Positions 1 to 8,744 of a DNA stretch of 64,000 nt are shown here, in pieces. Source of the stretch: Deltaproteobacteria bacterium. Lineage in GTDB: Bacteria > JADJOY01. Location of the stretch: positions 62,001-126,000 of the forward strand of contig JADJOY010000033.1 of assembly GCA_016713535.1 (NCBI GenBank), written 5' to 3'. The notes beneath the pieces are model-generated. The model worked only from the letters and a program-made list of their open reading frames with translations, was not told the DNA's origin and ran no database searches. Position numbers and translations under genes: made by a program. Numbering within the stretch: position 1 is the first letter of the stretch; the number at the start of each line of letters is the position of its first letter.

Positions 1-765
1 CAGCAGCACCACCACGGGCAACAGCTCCCCGAGCCACGTGAGCGCCACGAAGCGCCCGCCCGCGCCGCCGTAGAACAAGAGCGGCTCGAACGGGTCCTCG
101 GCGTTACCGAGGATCAGCATCGGCGCACCCCACACCGCGAACGCGTAGAGCCCTGTGACCCACAGGTTGCGGGTGCGCTCGAAGAGCAAGCCGAGGGCGA
201 GGGCGCGTAGCAGCTCGCGGGCGCCCGCCTGGATGCCGATCGACAGGTCGTCGACCAGCCCCATCCGTACCAGCAGCGGGATCCGATAGAGCGCCGAGAG
301 CACGGCGATCAGCAGCAGCCCGCGCCACCGTCCGAAGCGCGCGCGAGCGTCGCCCAGCAGGACGCCGCGCCACGCCAGCTCGTCGCCGAGGATCGCCACC
401 GCCGCGACCAGCGCGAGCCTCGCCAGGAAGGGCCGCAGCAGGTCCGGGCCTGAGCGGTTCACGCCTTCCGAGAAGTGGACCCAGCCGAGCAGGTGACCGA
501 GGGCCAGACCGCTCGCCCACGCCGCCAGCGCGAGCACGAGCCACGGTACGCCCCGGAGCAGGCCACGCGAGGTAAGGCCGGCATCGGCGAGACGCGCCGG
601 CCGGTCGAGGGCGAGGGCGAGGAAACCGGCGAGCAAGCCGTAGAACGGCCAGATCTCGGGGTCGTGCTTGCCGGGGGTGAAGAAGAGATACGGCGCCTGC
701 GTGGCGAGGACGATCAGGACGATCGCCACGAACGGTCGTGGCAGGGTGGGCTCGGCCTCGACCAT
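1..765 (-). CDS. CPBP-like intramembrane protein, probably catalytically degenerate (3' end beyond window)
   Basis: Reading the minus strand from the ATG at 763-765 gives an open frame of at least 255 residues that runs off the window. It is very hydrophobic, with about six or seven membrane segments. Near residue 128 is GDELAWRGVLLG, which resembles the EExxxR motif of CPBP (CAAX protease and bacteriocin-processing) membrane proteases. A later LWVTGLYAFAVWG segment matches the usual LWxxIxxHxxxN region. The two histidines expected in this family are not visible: the FxxxH-like segment reads SALYRI and the last motif has no His. The fold assignment is reasonable, but protease activity is doubtful. 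A different frame on this strand is also open but looks like a composition shadow. Confidence 0.6.
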   Translation of the reverse strand, partial: MVEAEPTLPRPFVAIVLIVLATQAPYLFFTPGKHDPEIWPFYGLLAGFLALALDRPARLADAGLTSRGLLRGVPWLVLALAAWASGLALGHLLGWVHFSEGVNRSGPDLLRPFLARLALVAAVAILGDELAWRGVLLGDARARFGRWRGLLLIAVLSALYRIPLLVRMGLVDDLSIGIQAGARELLRALALGLLFERTRNLWVTGLYAFAVWGAPMLILGNAEDPFEPLLFYGGAGGRFVALTWLGELLPVVVLL

Positions 766-881
766 GAAGAGTGCGCGGCGCCGGTTGGGGCGGGGTGCCC
801 CGCGGCGCCGCGCATCCTACAGCGGCCCGGTTCGGCGGTGGAGGGGCAGGCGCCGAGCGGGCGTTCCACACCGGCCGGAGG

Positions 882-1193
882 TCACCGCCAGCGACCGGGG
901 ACCCAGTGCCCACATTCCCAGTAGCCCCGGACCCACACCGGCGCGGCCACTCGGACCACCGGACGCGGCGCGTAATACGCGGGCCGGTAGTAGACGGGAG
1001 CGGGCGCGACGTAGACCGGGGGCGGCGGTGCGACGTAGACCGGCGCATGCACCACCGGCAAGCCGAAGCCGATGCTGACGTGGACGCCGGCCTCGGCGGT
1101 GCGGGCCGGAGTCGCGAGCGCGAGCCCGGCCAGCGCGAGGGCGGTGAGCCCGGTGAGCTTCGCGGCGCGACCGAAACGGACGTGAGCGTTCAT
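882..1193 (-). CDS. Small exported protein with Tyr/Pro-rich body and WxxGHW-type tail
   Basis: This encodes 103 residues from the ATG at 1193. A GGAGG ribosome site 8 nt upstream decides this start over a longer one at 1232. Residues 1-35 form a Sec signal peptide: basic N-terminus, LTGLTALALAGLALATPA core and an Ala-rich cleavage region. The mature part is rich in Pro, Val and Tyr (repeated VYVAPPP and YYRPAYYAP) and ends YWECGHWVPGRWR. That ending resembles the aromatic-Gly-His-Trp repeats of small envelope proteins of unknown function. It stands alone between the CPBP-like gene and the two-component pair. The function is unknown. Confidence 0.7.
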   Translation of the reverse strand: MNAHVRFGRAAKLTGLTALALAGLALATPARTAEAGVHVSIGFGLPVVHAPVYVAPPPPVYVAPAPVYYRPAYYAPRPVVRVAAPVWVRGYWECGHWVPGRWR

Positions 1194-1363
1194 GACGATT
1201 CCTCCGAAAGACGAGACCTCGCCAGGGATCATTCCACGATCCGTGCCAGCGCCAAGGAGCGCTCACGGTGGGGCCGTAGGCGGCGAAATCGCCCGCTGCG
1301 CCGCGATTCACCACACGCCGTCCCTCGCGGCGGAGGGACGAGCGGAGGCCGCGTCAACGCTGC

Positions 1364-2926
1364 TTACACCCTTTCGTGAACGCCGCCGTCGGCGTCGGGA
1401 CGCTGCATCTCGAAGCGCTCGAGGCGATCGTAGATCCACGGGCGCGAGACCCCCAGACGCCGCGCGGCGGTCTCGATCACCCACCCGGACTCGATCAGCG
1501 CAACGCTCAGCGCGGCGCGCTCGACGTCGGCTCGGATCTGGTTGAGGTCGCGGCCACGCGCCAGCTCGGCCGCCACCGCCACCTCGAGCGACGGCCCGCT
1601 CGGCACCGTGGGCCGCTCCTCGGTGGCGGGCTCGGCCTGCGCCCGCGCGCGCGCCGTGCCGCAGGCGCCGAGGCCGAGGTCGGCGGCGCTCAGAAACGTG
1701 CCGTCGTCCGCCTTGCGCACCACCGCGTCGCGGATCGTCTCGACCAGCTCGCGGACGTTGCCCGGCCAGGAGTGAGCGCGCATGGCGGCCATCGCCTGAT
1801 CGTCGAAGCCGAGCACCGCACGCGAGTACTCGCGGTTCATGCGATCGAGCCAGTGGCGGGCGATCGCCGGGACGTCGTCGATGCGGTCGGCGAGCCGGGG
1901 GATGCGGATCCGCGAGCCGCGCAGCCGGTAGAAGAGGTCGCGCAGGAAGCGGCCGTCCTCGATCGCTGCTTCGAGGTCCTCGTTGGCTGCGGCGACCACC
2001 CGCACGTCGGCGCGCTTCTCCTCGCGTGCCCCCACCGGCAGGAAGCGGCCGGTGTCGAGGAACCGCAGGAGCTTGGCCTGGATCGCGACCGGCGCCTTGC
2101 CGATCTCGTCGAGGAAGAGCGTGCCCGACGCCGCCGCCTCGACCAGGCCAGCGCGGTCGACGGCGCCGCTGAAGGCACCGCGACGGGTGCCGAAGAACTC
2201 GCCTTCGAGGAGCGACTCGGGGATCGCGGCGCAGTTCACCGCGACGAACGGGCCGCCGGCGCGTGGGCTCGCGTCGTGGATGGCGCGCGCCACGAGCTCC
2301 TTGCCGGTACCGGTCTCGCCGAGCAGGAGCACGTGGGTGCCCACCCGGGAGACGCGCGCGGTCTCGTCGCGGAGGCGACGGATCTCGGCGCTCGCGCCGA
2401 CGATGCCGTCGATGGTGCGGACCCGCTCTCGCTCGAGCCGCTCGTTCTCGTGGATCACCGCCTGCAACGCGCGATGCTCGTCGAGAGCCTCGCGGACGGT
2501 GCGCACCAGCTCGTCGGCGCGATAGCCCTTCTCGAGGAGGCGGTTGATGCGCCCGGCGTTGACGGCATCGGCGAGGGTGAGCTCGCCGGCGTAGGCGGTG
2601 ACCAGGATCCGACGCGCACGCGGCGCGAGCCGCACGGCCTCGCTCAAGAGCCCGATGCCGTCGGGTGGACCGGGCATCTTGAGGTCGGTGAGGACCACCG
2701 CGAGGCGTTCGCGTTCGCGCTCCAGGATCGCAAGCGCGTCGCGGCCGGACGTGGCGGTCAGCACTTCGACGCCGTGCTCGGCGTCGAGATCGTGATCGGC
2801 GAGGGTGAACACCATCGCGTCGAGCTGACCGCGGTTGTCCTCGACCACGAGGATCGCGTCGCGGGGGACTTCGGTCCCCCCGGAACCGCCGGCCACCCCG
2901 GCGCCGCTGGCGCTCACGCCGCTCAC
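1364..2926 (-). CDS. Sigma-54-dependent response regulator (NtrC family)
   Basis: This is a 520-residue three-domain activator. The receiver (residues about 24-145) has acidic residues near 30 and a phospho-acceptor Asp81 in LTDLKMPG. The AAA+ domain (about 172-400) has Walker A GETGTGKE at 203-210, Walker B FLDE at 271-274 and the sigma-54 contact loop at 250-255. That loop reads GAFSGA, with Ser where GAFTGA is usual. A Fis-type helix-turn-helix lies at the C-terminus (AARRLGVSRPWIYDRL). The start is a GTG overlapping the kinase stop as GTGA, so the two are probably translationally coupled. It should activate RpoN promoters when phosphorylated by the adjacent kinase. Its targets are unknown. 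Confidence 0.92.
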   Translation of the reverse strand: MSGVSASGAGVAGGSGGTEVPRDAILVVEDNRGQLDAMVFTLADHDLDAEHGVEVLTATSGRDALAILERERERLAVVLTDLKMPGPPDGIGLLSEAVRLAPRARRILVTAYAGELTLADAVNAGRINRLLEKGYRADELVRTVREALDEHRALQAVIHENERLERERVRTIDGIVGASAEIRRLRDETARVSRVGTHVLLLGETGTGKELVARAIHDASPRAGGPFVAVNCAAIPESLLEGEFFGTRRGAFSGAVDRAGLVEAAASGTLFLDEIGKAPVAIQAKLLRFLDTGRFLPVGAREEKRADVRVVAAANEDLEAAIEDGRFLRDLFYRLRGSRIRIPRLADRIDDVPAIARHWLDRMNREYSRAVLGFDDQAMAAMRAHSWPGNVRELVETIRDAVVRKADDGTFLSAADLGLGACGTARARAQAEPATEERPTVPSGPSLEVAVAAELARGRDLNQIRADVERAALSVALIESGWVIETAARRLGVSRPWIYDRLERFEMQRPDADGGVHERV

Positions 2927-4962
2927 GTCGCGAGCTCGGCGCCAGCCGCGGCGATCGGTACCCTGACCTCGAAACGGGCGCCGCCGAGCGGTCCCGGGCT
3001 CACGCAGCGGACGTGGCCGCCGTGGGCCGCCACGATCTCGTGCACCAGGAATAGCCCGAGCCCGGTGCCGCGTCCCACTTCGCGCGTCGTGAAGAAGAGA
3101 TCGAAGATGCGCTCTCGCACGGTCGGATTCACTCCCGCTCCGTCGTCGTCGACGGTCAACACCACCTGCTCGCCTTCGCGCGCCAAGCGTACCGCGACGC
3201 GACGCGAGCCTCGCCCCGACGCCCTCCCCTCGTCCACCGCCGCGATCGCGTTCGACACCAGGTTCTGCGGGATCCGCGCGAGCGACGCGGTCGCCTCGAC
3301 GATCAGCTCGGGTGGCGCCTCGAGCGAGAGCTCGATCGAACCCTTCCAGCGCGCGGCGAGCGCGTCGATCGCCGCCTTGGTGTCGGCGACCAGATCGCGC
3401 GGCTCTCGGCGATCGGTGGCGACCCGCTGCACCGCCGAGATCTCGTCGAGGATCGCGCGCATCCGCTCGACGTTCTCGACGCCTCCCGCGAGCAGCCGCG
3501 TGATGCGTTCGGTCAGCTCCTGGCGACGGTGCCCGGCCCTCTCGCCCTCGCTCGCCGCGGCGGGCTCGGGCGTGGCCAGCTCGGCGTGGTACTTGGCCAC
3601 CAACCCGAGCGCCTGATCGAGCGCATGGACCGGATTCTTGAGCTCGTGAGCGGCGCCACCCACGAGCAGGCCCATGGACGCGAGCCGGCGCGCGCGCTCG
3701 CCCTCGGCGATCCGCTCCGCCATTTGGTTGAGGTCGCGAGCGACCGATGCGAGCACGTCCGCGGAGCCGACGTCGATCCGGTGCGCGAAGTCACCGCGCG
3801 CGAAACGCTCGATGCCCTCCTGGATCCGGCTGAGCGGCTCGGTCGAGCGCCGTGCCACCACTACGCCGAGCGCCACGCCCGCCGCGACCAGGAAGGCGCT
3901 CACCCACAGGTAGCGGCGCGCGAGCTGCTGAAACAGCGCCAGGTGTGGCGAGGCGAACGCCGCCGCCACCAGCGCCGTGGGACCGGGCTGGAAATCGGTG
4001 TCCTCGATCCAGCGGCCGATCCGCGCCGTGATGTGGCGCACCGCCGCCGGATCGACGCGATCGCCGAGCGCGCCCGGGATCTGCGCCAGCTCGTCGATGA
4101 GCCGCGCGGCCTCGGCGAGCGCGTCGGGCGTGGCGATCTCCTCTCCGCCCGGCCCCGTCACGACCGCCCCCGGCGCCGCGCTCCCGAGGCTCGCCGGGAC
4201 GAGTACGCGCGACTCGAGGTTGGTGAGCGCACCGTTGAGCGACACCAGCGCCTCGAGCGCCTCGCGCTCCCCGGGGGCGATCGGTCCCTCGGCGCCCTCG
4301 TGCCCGGCGCCGAAGCGCGCCAGGACCCGCGATGAGAGCGTGTCGAGGGTGCGCCGCACGGAGGCCGCCAGCGCCCCCGCCTGGGCCAGCTCCGGCGGGG
4401 GGACGGGGCGCGCCAGCGCCACCGCGCCGACGCGCACGGTGACGTCGCCGCGGCGGCGGGTCTCGGGGCTCTCGGGGTCGGGCACCGCGGCGAGCGAGTC
4501 GTCGATCGCCTGATCGAGCTCGCGCACGAGGCGGGTGGACTCGGGCCCGGCACGGCCCATGCGATCGATCACCGCCGAGTTGGGGAGCGGGCCTTGCGGG
4601 GGGCGCCGTCCGCGTTCGACCCGGGCGGGATCGACCACCACGTAGCCCAGGATCCGCTCGTCGGGCTCGAGCGAGCGGACGATCGGGGCCGCGCCCTCGC
4701 TCGATCCCGCGCCAGGCCTGCCGAGCAAACGTGCCTGGACGAAGGGATCGGAGGCGAGCGCGTCTGCGAGCTCGTGCCACGGCTCGTCGACCCCGGTCCG
4801 GAAGAGCCGTCCGGTCATCGAGCGGTGGATCGCGAAGAACGCGCCCGCCACCGCGAGCACCACGGCGACGGTGTAGGCGACGACGCGATTGCGATAGGAC
4901 ACGCGCTGCGCTCTCGTGGCCGGAGGGGCCTGATCCAGGGTTCGTGTAAGCGACGATGACAC
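2923..4962 (-). CDS. Membrane sensor histidine kinase, partner of the sigma-54 regulator
   Basis: The protein has an N-terminal membrane helix (VVAYTVAVVLAVAGAFFA), a periplasmic sensor of roughly 330 residues rich in Arg/Pro/Glu, and a second membrane helix (YLWVSAFLVAAGVALGVVVA). A HAMP region, the H-box GGAAHELKNPVHAL and a HATPase_c domain follow (N-box LVSNAIAAVDEG, then DDDGAGV and GRGTGLGLFLVHEI). The frame stays open up to 5184, but that would overlap the divergent lipoprotein gene. I prefer the GTG at 4962; a GTG at 4911 is also possible, and neither has a clear ribosome site. It should phosphorylate the regulator encoded immediately downstream. No known sensor domain is recognised. 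Confidence 0.85.
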   Translation of the reverse strand: MSSSLTRTLDQAPPATRAQRVSYRNRVVAYTVAVVLAVAGAFFAIHRSMTGRLFRTGVDEPWHELADALASDPFVQARLLGRPGAGSSEGAAPIVRSLEPDERILGYVVVDPARVERGRRPPQGPLPNSAVIDRMGRAGPESTRLVRELDQAIDDSLAAVPDPESPETRRRGDVTVRVGAVALARPVPPPELAQAGALAASVRRTLDTLSSRVLARFGAGHEGAEGPIAPGEREALEALVSLNGALTNLESRVLVPASLGSAAPGAVVTGPGGEEIATPDALAEAARLIDELAQIPGALGDRVDPAAVRHITARIGRWIEDTDFQPGPTALVAAAFASPHLALFQQLARRYLWVSAFLVAAGVALGVVVARRSTEPLSRIQEGIERFARGDFAHRIDVGSADVLASVARDLNQMAERIAEGERARRLASMGLLVGGAAHELKNPVHALDQALGLVAKYHAELATPEPAAASEGERAGHRRQELTERITRLLAGGVENVERMRAILDEISAVQRVATDRREPRDLVADTKAAIDALAARWKGSIELSLEAPPELIVEATASLARIPQNLVSNAIAAVDEGRASGRGSRRVAVRLAREGEQVVLTVDDDGAGVNPTVRERIFDLFFTTREVGRGTGLGLFLVHEIVAAHGGHVRCVSPGPLGGARFEVRVPIAAAGAELAT

Positions 4963-5173
4963 GGGCGGCAAGGAAACGCGCAGCGGAGCGACGAGATGCA
5001 GGCGTCGAGCCGGGCACGTGGCGCCGGCATGGACCGAAAGGACGGCGGGATCCGACTCACCCCCGTGATCGCGCGACGATGAGCCCGGCCGGGTGGATTC
5101 CGGCACCCGGCTTGCGGTAGCGCCGCGCAGGAGGGAGATCGTCCGGATCAACGCCCGGGCGACCATCACGACG

Positions 5174-5848
5174 ATGAACGGCACGTCACGGAGCTGCGGG
5201 TCCTGGAAGTCCGATCGCGTTCGCCTCGCCAGCCTCGCGCTGCTGGTCGCCGGCCTCGCGATCCTCGGCGGGTGCGAGAGCGACGTGTGGCTCGACGACG
5301 ATCACGACCACCCGCCGTGCTGCAGCCCACCCCCGCCGCCCCCCCCGGGTGGCCCGTACCAGGTGACGAGCTTCGGAGTGGACTTCCTGGACGGCTTCGT
5401 CGAGCCGAACGGCCGGGTGCATGGCTCGGAGGGGCTCCAGACCACCGACGCCGGCACGGTCGCGTTCGAGAGCTTCGATCTCTCTCAGATCCCGACGAGC
5501 GCGCGTGTGATCTACGCCGAGTTGGTCCTCAACAACGCGTGGTGGACGTCCGCCGGCGGCCCGATCGAGCTCGACGTGAGCACCGTTCCCTACGGCGACA
5601 CCCTCGACTCCCAGGATCCGTTCGTGCAGGGTTACGACACGGTGGCGTTCTCGCTGGGCGCCGGTGCCCAGGGCGCGGCCGTGACCTTGGACGTGTCCAC
5701 GCTGGTGGCGACGGAAGTACAGTACGGCTCGTCGTACCTCCAGCTCCGCCTCGACTCGTTCGGCGGTGACCTGGGCTTCGAGGACGCGGGTGGTAACCTG
5801 GGACTCGGGATCGGGCTAGCCCCTTCACTGACGGTGAGCTTCGAGTGA
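5174..5848 (+). CDS. Predicted lipoprotein with a beta-rich C-terminal domain
   Basis: A signal peptide (RVRLASLALLVAGLAILGGC) ends in an LGGC lipobox. An acidic/His patch (DDDHDHPPCC), a polyproline linker and a beta-rich domain of about 160 residues follow. That domain has alternating hydrophobic strands (ARVIYAELVLNN, YLQLRLDSFGGDLGFED) and resembles jelly-roll DNRLRE-type wall domains only in general style. The ATG at 5174 places the signal correctly but has no clear ribosome site. A GTG at 5093 in frame would add 27 residues. The gene is divergent from the histidine kinase. The His/Asp/Cys cluster after the lipobox might bind metal; this is speculative. Confidence 0.65.
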   Translation: MNGTSRSCGSWKSDRVRLASLALLVAGLAILGGCESDVWLDDDHDHPPCCSPPPPPPPGGPYQVTSFGVDFLDGFVEPNGRVHGSEGLQTTDAGTVAFESFDLSQIPTSARVIYAELVLNNAWWTSAGGPIELDVSTVPYGDTLDSQDPFVQGYDTVAFSLGAGAQGAAVTLDVSTLVATEVQYGSSYLQLRLDSFGGDLGFEDAGGNLGLGIGLAPSLTVSFE

Positions 5849-6080
5849 TCCCGGAACAATCTTGCCGCTTCGAGCGACCGTGAGCGACATGCGACCACGC
5901 CCGAGGGACCCGCAGGGAGATCTTCCCGGCGGGCTCCGAGCCTCGACGCAGGCGAGGCCGGCGGGCGGGTCCGAGGTGGCTCCGTGGCGCCGTTCGAGCC
6001 GACCCTGCGGAGGCGAAGCCACCCGAGGAGCCCGGCGGCGAGCGGCGCGAGGCCTCGGACGGGCTGGGCGCCGGGGCCGC

Positions 6081-6404
6081 GTGCTCGCGTGGCTGATCGC
6101 GAGCGTGATGCTCCTCGACGCCGCCAGCGCTCACGCCGACTGGTGGCGGCCACGCGGCAGCGGCGGCTCGAGCAGCGGCTCGGGTGGAAGCTCGGGAAGC
6201 AGCTCGAGCGGCGGCCGCAACGGCGGCGGCTCGGGCGACTCTCGGCCGACGACGCCCCCGCGGGGTGGCTACTCGCCCGGATCCTGTAGCTGGGTGACGA
6301 TCTCGCGCCAGGCGCAATACGTCGATCCGTCCGGCCGGACGGTCTACGAGATCACCCAGAAGAACACCTGCACCGGCGAAGTTCGCACGCTCTTCGGGTA
6401 TTGA
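6081..6404 (+). CDS. Small exported Gly/Ser-rich protein
   Basis: From a GTG at 6081 the product is 107 residues. It has a signal peptide (VLAWLIASVMLLDAASAHA), a WWRPRG segment and a low-complexity Gly/Ser stretch of about 40 residues. A C-terminal module of about 50 residues follows, with two cysteines (GSCSWV and KNTCTG) that could form a disulfide. The frame is open from 5862, but the extra N-terminal 70 residues are Arg-rich and look like non-coding sequence, so I prefer the later start. No family was recognised. Confidence 0.5.
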   Translation: MLAWLIASVMLLDAASAHADWWRPRGSGGSSSGSGGSSGSSSSGGRNGGGSGDSRPTTPPRGGYSPGSCSWVTISRQAQYVDPSGRTVYEITQKNTCTGEVRTLFGY

Positions 6405-6448
6405 CCCCCTCCCGGGCGCCCTGCGCCACCCACGGGATCGAGCGGAAA

Positions 6449-6469
6449 CGGAACAAAAGTCATGTTCCG
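6449..6469. promoter_or_regulatory. Inverted repeat upstream of the Crp/Fnr gene (candidate operator)
   Basis: CGGAAC (6449-6454) and GTTCCG (6464-6469) are perfect 6-bp arms around a 9-nt AT-rich spacer. They lie about 60 bp upstream of the Crp/Fnr start, in a locally AT-rich stretch. A TATGAAT -10-like sequence follows at about 6487. Spacing and position suit a dimeric regulator, possibly the adjacent Crp/Fnr protein acting on itself. The sequence is not the canonical Crp or Fnr site. Confidence 0.45.
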
Positions 6470-6527
6470 GACCCGGCGTCGACTGGTATGAATCTGAAAT
6501 TCGCCCGCTCCAAGCGGGAATACCCTG

Positions 6528-7313
6528 ATGACTTCGCCGCCCACGTCGCCCCAAGCCGCCGGCCTGCTCAAGTGCCTGGGCGGTGAGCTCGACGAAGGCA
6601 CGGCGCCACTCGTCGGACGAGCCGAGGTCCGGTCAGCCCCGCCCGGCACGATCCTGGGTCGTCAGGGAGAGTTCAGCCCCGGCGTGTTCCTCATCCTCGA
6701 CGGGCTTGTGCGCCTCTACCGTGCTCACGAGAGCGGCCGCGAGCTCGTGCTGTGGAATCTCACCGACCCCGACTGCTTCTGCTTCTCGCCGCCGTGCACC
6801 GATCTCGCGAGTCCATTCTCGGCGCAATGCCTGGCGCCGACCCGCTACGCGCACATCCCCGCCCCCGAGTGGAACCGGCACGTGTGCGAGCGGGCGAACC
6901 GGATGACCGGCCTGATCGAGTGCCTGTCGCAGGAGCGTGGTGACCTGGGCCGATGGGCCGAGGAGCTCTCGACCCTCACCGTGCCGCAGCGCCTGCGCAG
7001 CCACCTGGCGTTCCTGGCCAAGGTGCGGGGGACGGCGGAGGCGGGGGCGATCCGCCTGACCTACGGGGCCTCGCGGGCGCAGCTCGCCGCGGCGATCGGA
7101 ACGGCACCCGAGGTCGTCACCCGCGCCCTGAGCGAGCTGGTCGCGAAGGGGATCATCGAGCGCGCCGGACGCCACCTCCGCGTGCTCGCCCCCGACCGCC
7201 TCGGGCCGCCCCCGGCCCCGCCGCGGACCTCCCTCGCCGTCGGTCCGACGCGAGCCGCGCCGGCCACGGCCCTGCCTCGCCCCGCCGACCCGCGCCCGAC
7301 GCGCGCTCGCTGA
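6528..7313 (+). CDS. Crp/Fnr-family transcriptional regulator with a Cys cluster
   Basis: This 261-residue regulator has an N-terminal cyclic-nucleotide-type beta barrel (about 15-125; GRQGEFSPGVFLILDGLVRLY), a dimerisation helix and a C-terminal winged helix-turn-helix (about 160-225; ASRAQLAAAIGTAPEVVTRALSELVAKGII). Cysteines cluster at C83, C85, C90 and C101 in the barrel segment that usually reads like FGLxxLF; more lie at C16 and in the dimer helix. This could mean redox, Fe-S or nitric oxide sensing, but the spacing is not that of classical Fnr. The last 40 residues are Pro/Ala/Arg-rich. The kinase-globin gene starts 25 nt downstream on the same strand, so the two probably share a transcript. 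The pairing with a globin suggests gas or redox control. Confidence 0.88.
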   Translation: MTSPPTSPQAAGLLKCLGGELDEGTAPLVGRAEVRSAPPGTILGRQGEFSPGVFLILDGLVRLYRAHESGRELVLWNLTDPDCFCFSPPCTDLASPFSAQCLAPTRYAHIPAPEWNRHVCERANRMTGLIECLSQERGDLGRWAEELSTLTVPQRLRSHLAFLAKVRGTAEAGAIRLTYGASRAQLAAAIGTAPEVVTRALSELVAKGIIERAGRHLRVLAPDRLGPPPAPPRTSLAVGPTRAAPATALPRPADPRPTRAR

Positions 7314-7338
7314 GGCGGACGCCCATGGTGACCGGCGG

Positions 7339-8725
7339 ATGACCTCGATCCAGTCCCTCCCGGGCACGGTCCTCTCCAACCGCTACGTCCTCTCGGATCC
7401 GATCGGAAGCGGCACCTTCGGGGTCGTGTTCCGTGCTCAGGACGTCCGCAGTGGCACGCAGGTGATCGTCAAGGTCCTCAAAGGACCGTACGGGTTCATC
7501 CACCTTGACTCGTTCCGTCGCGAGATCGACTCGGCGCGACGGATCCAGCACCCGAGCGCGGTGCGGATCATCGATTACGGGGTCGCCGATCGCGACCGGC
7601 CCTTCCTCGTCATGGAGGCCGTGGACGGCGTCACGCTGCTCGAGTGGGCCTCGGCGCGGCGGCCACTACCGATCGAGGCATGCGCCAGCGTGCTGCTGCC
7701 GGTTGCCGAACTGCTCTCGGAAGCCCACGCCGCCGGGGTGGTCCACTGCGACGTGAAGCCGTCCCACATCCTCGTCCAGGGCCGGGAAGGCGCGCCGCCC
7801 CTCGTGAAGCTCGTGGACTTCGGGATCGCGCGCATCGCGCGGTCGCTCGGCGGTGACTCGACGGCCGACGGCAGCGGCTCCCCACGGCGCATCTCCGGCA
7901 CCCCGGCCTACATGTCGCCCGAGCGGGTGCTGGGCGGCGACTACGACGGGCGCGCCGACGTGTACAGCCTCGCCATCGTGCTCTACGAGCTGCTCACGGG
8001 GAGATTGCCGTTCGACCTGCGGGACGATCCCCGAGTCGGGCGAGATCCTGCAGGCCCAGGTCCGCGACCGCCCGTTCGCCGTCGGACGCTACCGTTCTCA
8101 TGCGTCGCCGACGCTCGAGGGTTTCCTCGAGCGCTGCCTGGCCAAAGACCCGAGCCAGCGGCCGACGGCGGCGGAGTTCGGTACGTACCTCAGGCTCGAG
8201 CGCGACCTCGCGCTCCGCGCCCACGATCCCGCCACCGCCGATGGCACGACGAGAGCGCCGGCTGGCCCGCGCGCCGACGCACCGACGGCGCTCTTCCGTC
8301 CCGAGCTACGACGGATCCTCGACCCGCGGCTGCGCCTGGTGCTGCCCAGCCTCGAGCGCTGCATGGCGAATGGCGACCTGTTCGGTCGCTTCTCTGAGCG
8401 CGTGATGGCCGCGTCGCCGGAGATCGCGGAGCGCTTCCGCGGCACCGACATGGCGGGGCAGAAGCGCATCCTCCACCACGCCATCAACCTGGTCCTCGCC
8501 TTCTTCGAGCACGACCCCATCGGCGCATGGGCCATCGAGCGCGTGCGCCGGACGCACGCGCGCTCCGGCCTCGACATCGCGCCCCACCTCTACGAGCCGT
8601 GGCGTGAAGCCTTCCTCGAAACCGTCGAGGAGCTCGATCCCGCGATGGACGACGGCGTCGAGATCGCGTGGCGCGTCGTGCTCCAGAGCACCATCGACTA
8701 CGTGATCGCCGGGTACGACGCCTGA
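7339..8725 (+). CDS. Hanks-type Ser/Thr kinase fused to a C-terminal globin; one frame break at about 8029-8032
   Basis: The kinase starts at 7339: Gly-loop GSGTFGVVFRA, Lys45 in VIVKVLKG, catalytic Asp138 in HCDVKPSH, DFG in VDFGIARI, and APE-type SGTPAYMSPE. After FDLRDDP the frame must move +1 across a run of four C to continue (ESGEILQAQ, then FLERCLAKDPSQRP, kinase subdomain XI). The same second frame then enters a 3-on-3 globin of about 140 residues: Phe366 at the CD1 position, Gln374 at E7 and proximal His406 in RRTHARSG. Numbering assumes 461 residues after frame correction. The catalytic-loop Asn is replaced by His143. The likely role is haem-based O2 or NO sensing that controls phosphorylation. 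The frame break may be a sequencing indel or a +1 shift at CCC-C. Confidence 0.8.
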
Positions 8726-8744
8726 GGCCGACGCCGCCGCGACG

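Noticed and set aside
5862-6080. N-terminal extension of the Gly/Ser-rich exported protein
   Set aside because: The extra 73 residues are Arg/Pro-rich and would bury the signal peptide inside the protein.
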